A DNA stretch of 19,808 nucleotides, taken from assembly GCA_030684755.1 (NCBI GenBank), contig JAUXXN010000266.1, positions 1-19,808 of the forward strand, in the 5' to 3' direction. Position 1 is the stretch's first letter, and each line of letters opens with the position of its first letter. The DNA comes from Hydrogenophaga sp. Its GTDB lineage: Bacteria > Pseudomonadota > Gammaproteobacteria > Burkholderiales > Burkholderiaceae_C. The notes beneath the pieces are model-generated. The model saw only the letters and a list, made by a program, of their open reading frames with translations, did not search any database and was not told where the DNA came from. The translations under genes and the position numbers were made by a program. Shown in pieces: positions 17,800 to 19,808 of this stretch.

Positions 17800-18396
17800 T
17801 CAGGACCAAGCTGCTAGAAGGCGCTCCACCGCACGCGGGTAAATCAGGTGCTCCTGCGTCAGCACGCGCTCGGCCAGTGTCTGCGCGGTGTCGCTGGGCA
17901 GTACCGGCACCACCGCCTGCGCCAAAATGTCGCCGTGGTCCAACTCGCTGGTCACTTGGTGCACCGTGGCACCAGCGAACTGGCAGCCCATGTCGATGGC
18001 GCGCTGGTGGGTGTGTAACCCCGGGAACGCAGGCAACAGACTGGGGTGTATGTTGATGATGCGCCCGGCGTAATGCGCCACAAAACCGGGCGTAAGGATG
18101 CGCATGAAGCCGGCCAGCACCACCAAGTCGGGAGCATGGCGGTCGATGGCGAACATCAGCTCGGCGTCAAAAGCTTCGCGGCTGTCAAACGCCTTGTGGT
18201 CGACCACAGCGGTGGCCATGCCCTGTTCGCGGGCAAAAACCAAGCCCTTGGCGTCGGCCTTGTTGCTGATCACGGCCACCACACGGGCGCCGAATTGTTC
18301 TCTCCAATGGTGTTGTTGGGCTGCCTTGACAATGGCGGCCATGTTGGAGCCGCTGCCGGAGATCAGAATAACGATGTTTTTGTTCACGCCTGACAT
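17800..18396 (-). CDS. purN: Phosphoribosylglycinamide formyltransferase (10-formyl-THF dependent)
   Basis: Third step of purine biosynthesis: formylates GAR to FGAR using 10-formyltetrahydrofolate, in the cytoplasm. It has 198 residues. The N-terminal phosphate-binding loop is SGSGSNM (13-19). The catalytic Asn115 and His117 lie in [13 protein letters not shown] (114-126), and Asp153 is in SELDHGDI (150-157), matching the Asn-His-Asp triad of the family. An ATG start with no clear ribosome-binding site follows a TACACT box by 8 bp. It is divergent from yceH with only 14 bp between start codons. It stands apart from other purine genes here, as is common for purN in this group. Confidence 0.95.
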   Translation of the reverse strand: MSGVNKNIVILISGSGSNMAAIVKAAQQHHWREQFGARVVAVISNKADAKGLVFAREQGMATAVVDHKAFDSREAFDAELMFAIDRHAPDLVVLAGFMRILTPGFVAHYAGRIINIHPSLLPAFPGLHTHQRAIDMGCQFAGATVHQVTSELDHGDILAQAVVPVLPSDTAQTLAERVLTQEHLIYPRAVERLLAAWS

Positions 18397-18410
18397 GGCC
18401 GAGAAGTGTA

Positions 18411-19130
18411 ATGACCCCAGACCAAGCGATCACCCCGCGCTCACACGATTTTCAACAGCGTCCGCTCTCCGTTGCCGAAGCCCGCGTGCTGGGCACCCTG
18501 ATGGAGAAGGCCCGTACGGTGCCCGACAGCTACCCGCTCACGCTCAACACGCTGATCACCGGCTGCAACCAGAAGTCCAGCCGCGATCCGGTGCTGCAAC
18601 TGCCCGACGCGCTGGTGGTGGAAGCGCTGGAAGGTTTGCGCCACCTGAATCTGGTGTTCGAGTCCAGCGGCGGGCGGGCCACCCGCTACGAACACAACTT
18701 CATGCGGGCGCTGGGCGTGCCCGAGCAGTCGGCCGTGCTGCTGGGCATGCTGATGCTGCGCGGGCCGCAAACCGCCGGTGAACTGCGCCTGAACACCGAG
18801 CGCTGGTACAAGTTTCTGGACATTGCATCCGTCGATGCCTTTCTGGAAGAGCTGCAAGACCGATCCCCTGAAAAAGGCGGCGCTCTGGTGGTGAAACTGC
18901 CGCGCGCACCCGGGGCACGCGAGCAGCGCTGGGCGCACCTGCTCTGTGGCCCAGTCGATCTGTCGGCGCTGCAAAACACCGCCGCTCCCGGCGCCACTGG
19001 CGCCACAGAGGACGACGTGATCGCGCTCACCCGTCGCGTGGCCACCCTGGAAGACACCGTGGCCTTGCTGCAGGATCAGCTGCAAAGCCTGCACAAAGCG
19101 CTCGGCTTGTCGCAGCCCGGACAGGACTGA
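18411..19130 (+). CDS. YceH/DUF480 family protein (winged-helix fold)
   Basis: A 239-residue protein of the conserved but uncharacterised YceH (DUF480) family. Hallmarks: [20 protein letters not shown] near the start, [20 protein letters not shown] (about 43-62) and [11 protein letters not shown] in the second half of the fold. The family fold is two winged-helix domains. A short C-terminal coiled coil ([18 protein letters not shown]) ends the protein. GAGAAG is 4 bp from the ATG, within the 14-bp gap to purN. It has an N-terminal extension of about 15 residues compared with E. coli YceH. The molecular function is unknown, and the divergent partner purN gives no firm hint. Confidence 0.93.
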   Translation: MTPDQAITPRSHDFQQRPLSVAEARVLGTLMEKARTVPDSYPLTLNTLITGCNQKSSRDPVLQLPDALVVEALEGLRHLNLVFESSGGRATRYEHNFMRALGVPEQSAVLLGMLMLRGPQTAGELRLNTERWYKFLDIASVDAFLEELQDRSPEKGGALVVKLPRAPGAREQRWAHLLCGPVDLSALQNTAAPGATGATEDDVIALTRRVATLEDTVALLQDQLQSLHKALGLSQPGQD

Positions 19131-19208
19131 AACGAACGGTCGTGCCAAACTTGACGGCTGATTTACGCAGAACCTCTTTCACACTGCGCTCAATAAGGAG
19201 ACAACCCC

Positions 19209-19808
19209 ATGGATCTGGCATTCACGCCCGAAGAGCAGGCGTTTCGTGAAGACATTCGCGCCTGGGTCAAGGCCAACCTGCCCGCAGACATTGCCCACAA
19301 GGTGCACAACGCGCTGCGCCTGACGCGCGACGACATGCAGCGCTGGGCCAGGATACTGGGCAAAAAAGGCTGGCTGGGCCATGGCTGGCCCAAAGAATTC
19401 GGCGGTCCCGGTTGGAACGCGGTGCAAAAACACCTGTTTGAAGAAGAGTGCGCCCTGGCCGGTGCGCCGCGCGTGGTGCCTTTTGGCCCGGTGATGGTGG
19501 CCCCGGTCATCATGGCCTTTGGCAACAAGGCGCAGCAAGAACGTTTTTTGCCCGGCATCGCCAGTGGCGAGGTGTGGTGGAGCCAGGGCTACAGCGAACC
19601 CGGCTCGGGCTCTGACCTGGCTTCGGTGAAGTGCCGCGCCGAGCGTCAGGGTGAAAAATACATCGTCAACGGCCAGAAAACCTGGACCACGCTGGGCCAG
19701 TACGGTGAATGGATTTTTTGCCTCGTCCGCACGTCCACCGAAGGCAAGCCGCAGACCGGTATCCGCATCCTGCTCATCGACATGAACTCGCCCGGCGTCA
19801 GCGTGCGC
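19209..19808 (+). CDS. Acyl-CoA dehydrogenase, N-terminal part (runs off the window)
   Basis: The first 200 codons of an FAD-dependent acyl-CoA dehydrogenase, which oxidises acyl-CoA to enoyl-CoA. It begins MDLAFTPEEQAFREDIRAWV, the N-terminal helical domain. The middle-domain motif YSEPGSGSDLAS, which contacts FAD and substrate, is followed by NGQKTWTT. The start is fixed by AAGGAGA 7-8 bp upstream of the ATG. The frame is open to the window end without a stop, and the catalytic base lies further downstream, so chain-length specificity cannot be judged. The similarity in style is to the large-subunit type seen in pimeloyl-CoA and related dehydrogenases (inference). The 78-bp gap after yceH holds a TTGACG at 19151-19156 but no matching -10. 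Confidence 0.95.
   Translation, partial: MDLAFTPEEQAFREDIRAWVKANLPADIAHKVHNALRLTRDDMQRWARILGKKGWLGHGWPKEFGGPGWNAVQKHLFEEECALAGAPRVVPFGPVMVAPVIMAFGNKAQQERFLPGIASGEVWWSQGYSEPGSGSDLASVKCRAERQGEKYIVNGQKTWTTLGQYGEWIFCLVRTSTEGKPQTGIRILLIDMNSPGVSVR

Overview
The window looks like chromosomal DNA from a GC-rich betaproteobacterium, most likely of the order Burkholderiales and close to the Comamonadaceae. This is inferred from protein style (LysS, the Cys-poor L28/L33 pair, a short FtsK, a YceH/DUF480 protein, a DesA-like desaturase with a long tail) and from the ftsK-lolA-rarA and rpmB-rpmG gene orders. No database search was possible. Almost everything is housekeeping. I see no tRNA, rRNA, CRISPR array, insertion sequence, phage gene or toxin-antitoxin pair.

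Layout. (1) 1-850, plus: 3' part of a membrane-bound 7TM-DISM protein with a degenerate GGDEF domain. It converges on lysS (lysyl-tRNA synthetase, minus) across a short hairpin. (2) 2619-6176, minus: livH-livM-livG-livF, the two permeases and two ATPases of a branched-chain amino-acid-type (HAAT) ABC importer, tightly packed as one operon. No substrate-binding protein is visible. Its upstream region carries a strong intrinsic terminator and a second hairpin just before the livH ribosome-binding site. (3) 6406-10759, minus: ftsK-lolA-rarA (DNA translocase, lipoprotein chaperone, replication-repair ATPase). (4) 10850-11524, minus: a Crp/Fnr-type regulator, divergent from trxB (thioredoxin reductase, plus). 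The shared promoter region holds a perfect 8-bp inverted repeat. (5) 12847-13263, plus: rpmB-rpmG (L28, L33) behind a TATAAT promoter and a leader of about 170 nt, ended by a textbook bidirectional terminator. rpmG is only 56 codons long.

(6) 13384-14598, minus: a fatty-acid desaturase with three His boxes and an unusual C-terminal tail of about 140 residues. (7) An RsmB/NOP-family RNA m5C methyltransferase (minus) lies back-to-back with prfC (release factor 3, plus). Only 45 bp separate them, and a 9-bp inverted repeat there places a GATAAT box 6-8 nt before each ATG, so both mRNAs may be leaderless. (8) purN (minus) and yceH (plus) start 14 bp apart. (9) The window ends inside an acyl-CoA dehydrogenase gene.

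I found no convincing new multi-gene system. The points most worth a second look are the desaturase tail, the symmetric RsmB/prfC promoter, the liv leader hairpins, the degenerate GGDEF domain, and the Crp-family protein with His in place of the usual phosphate-binding Arg.
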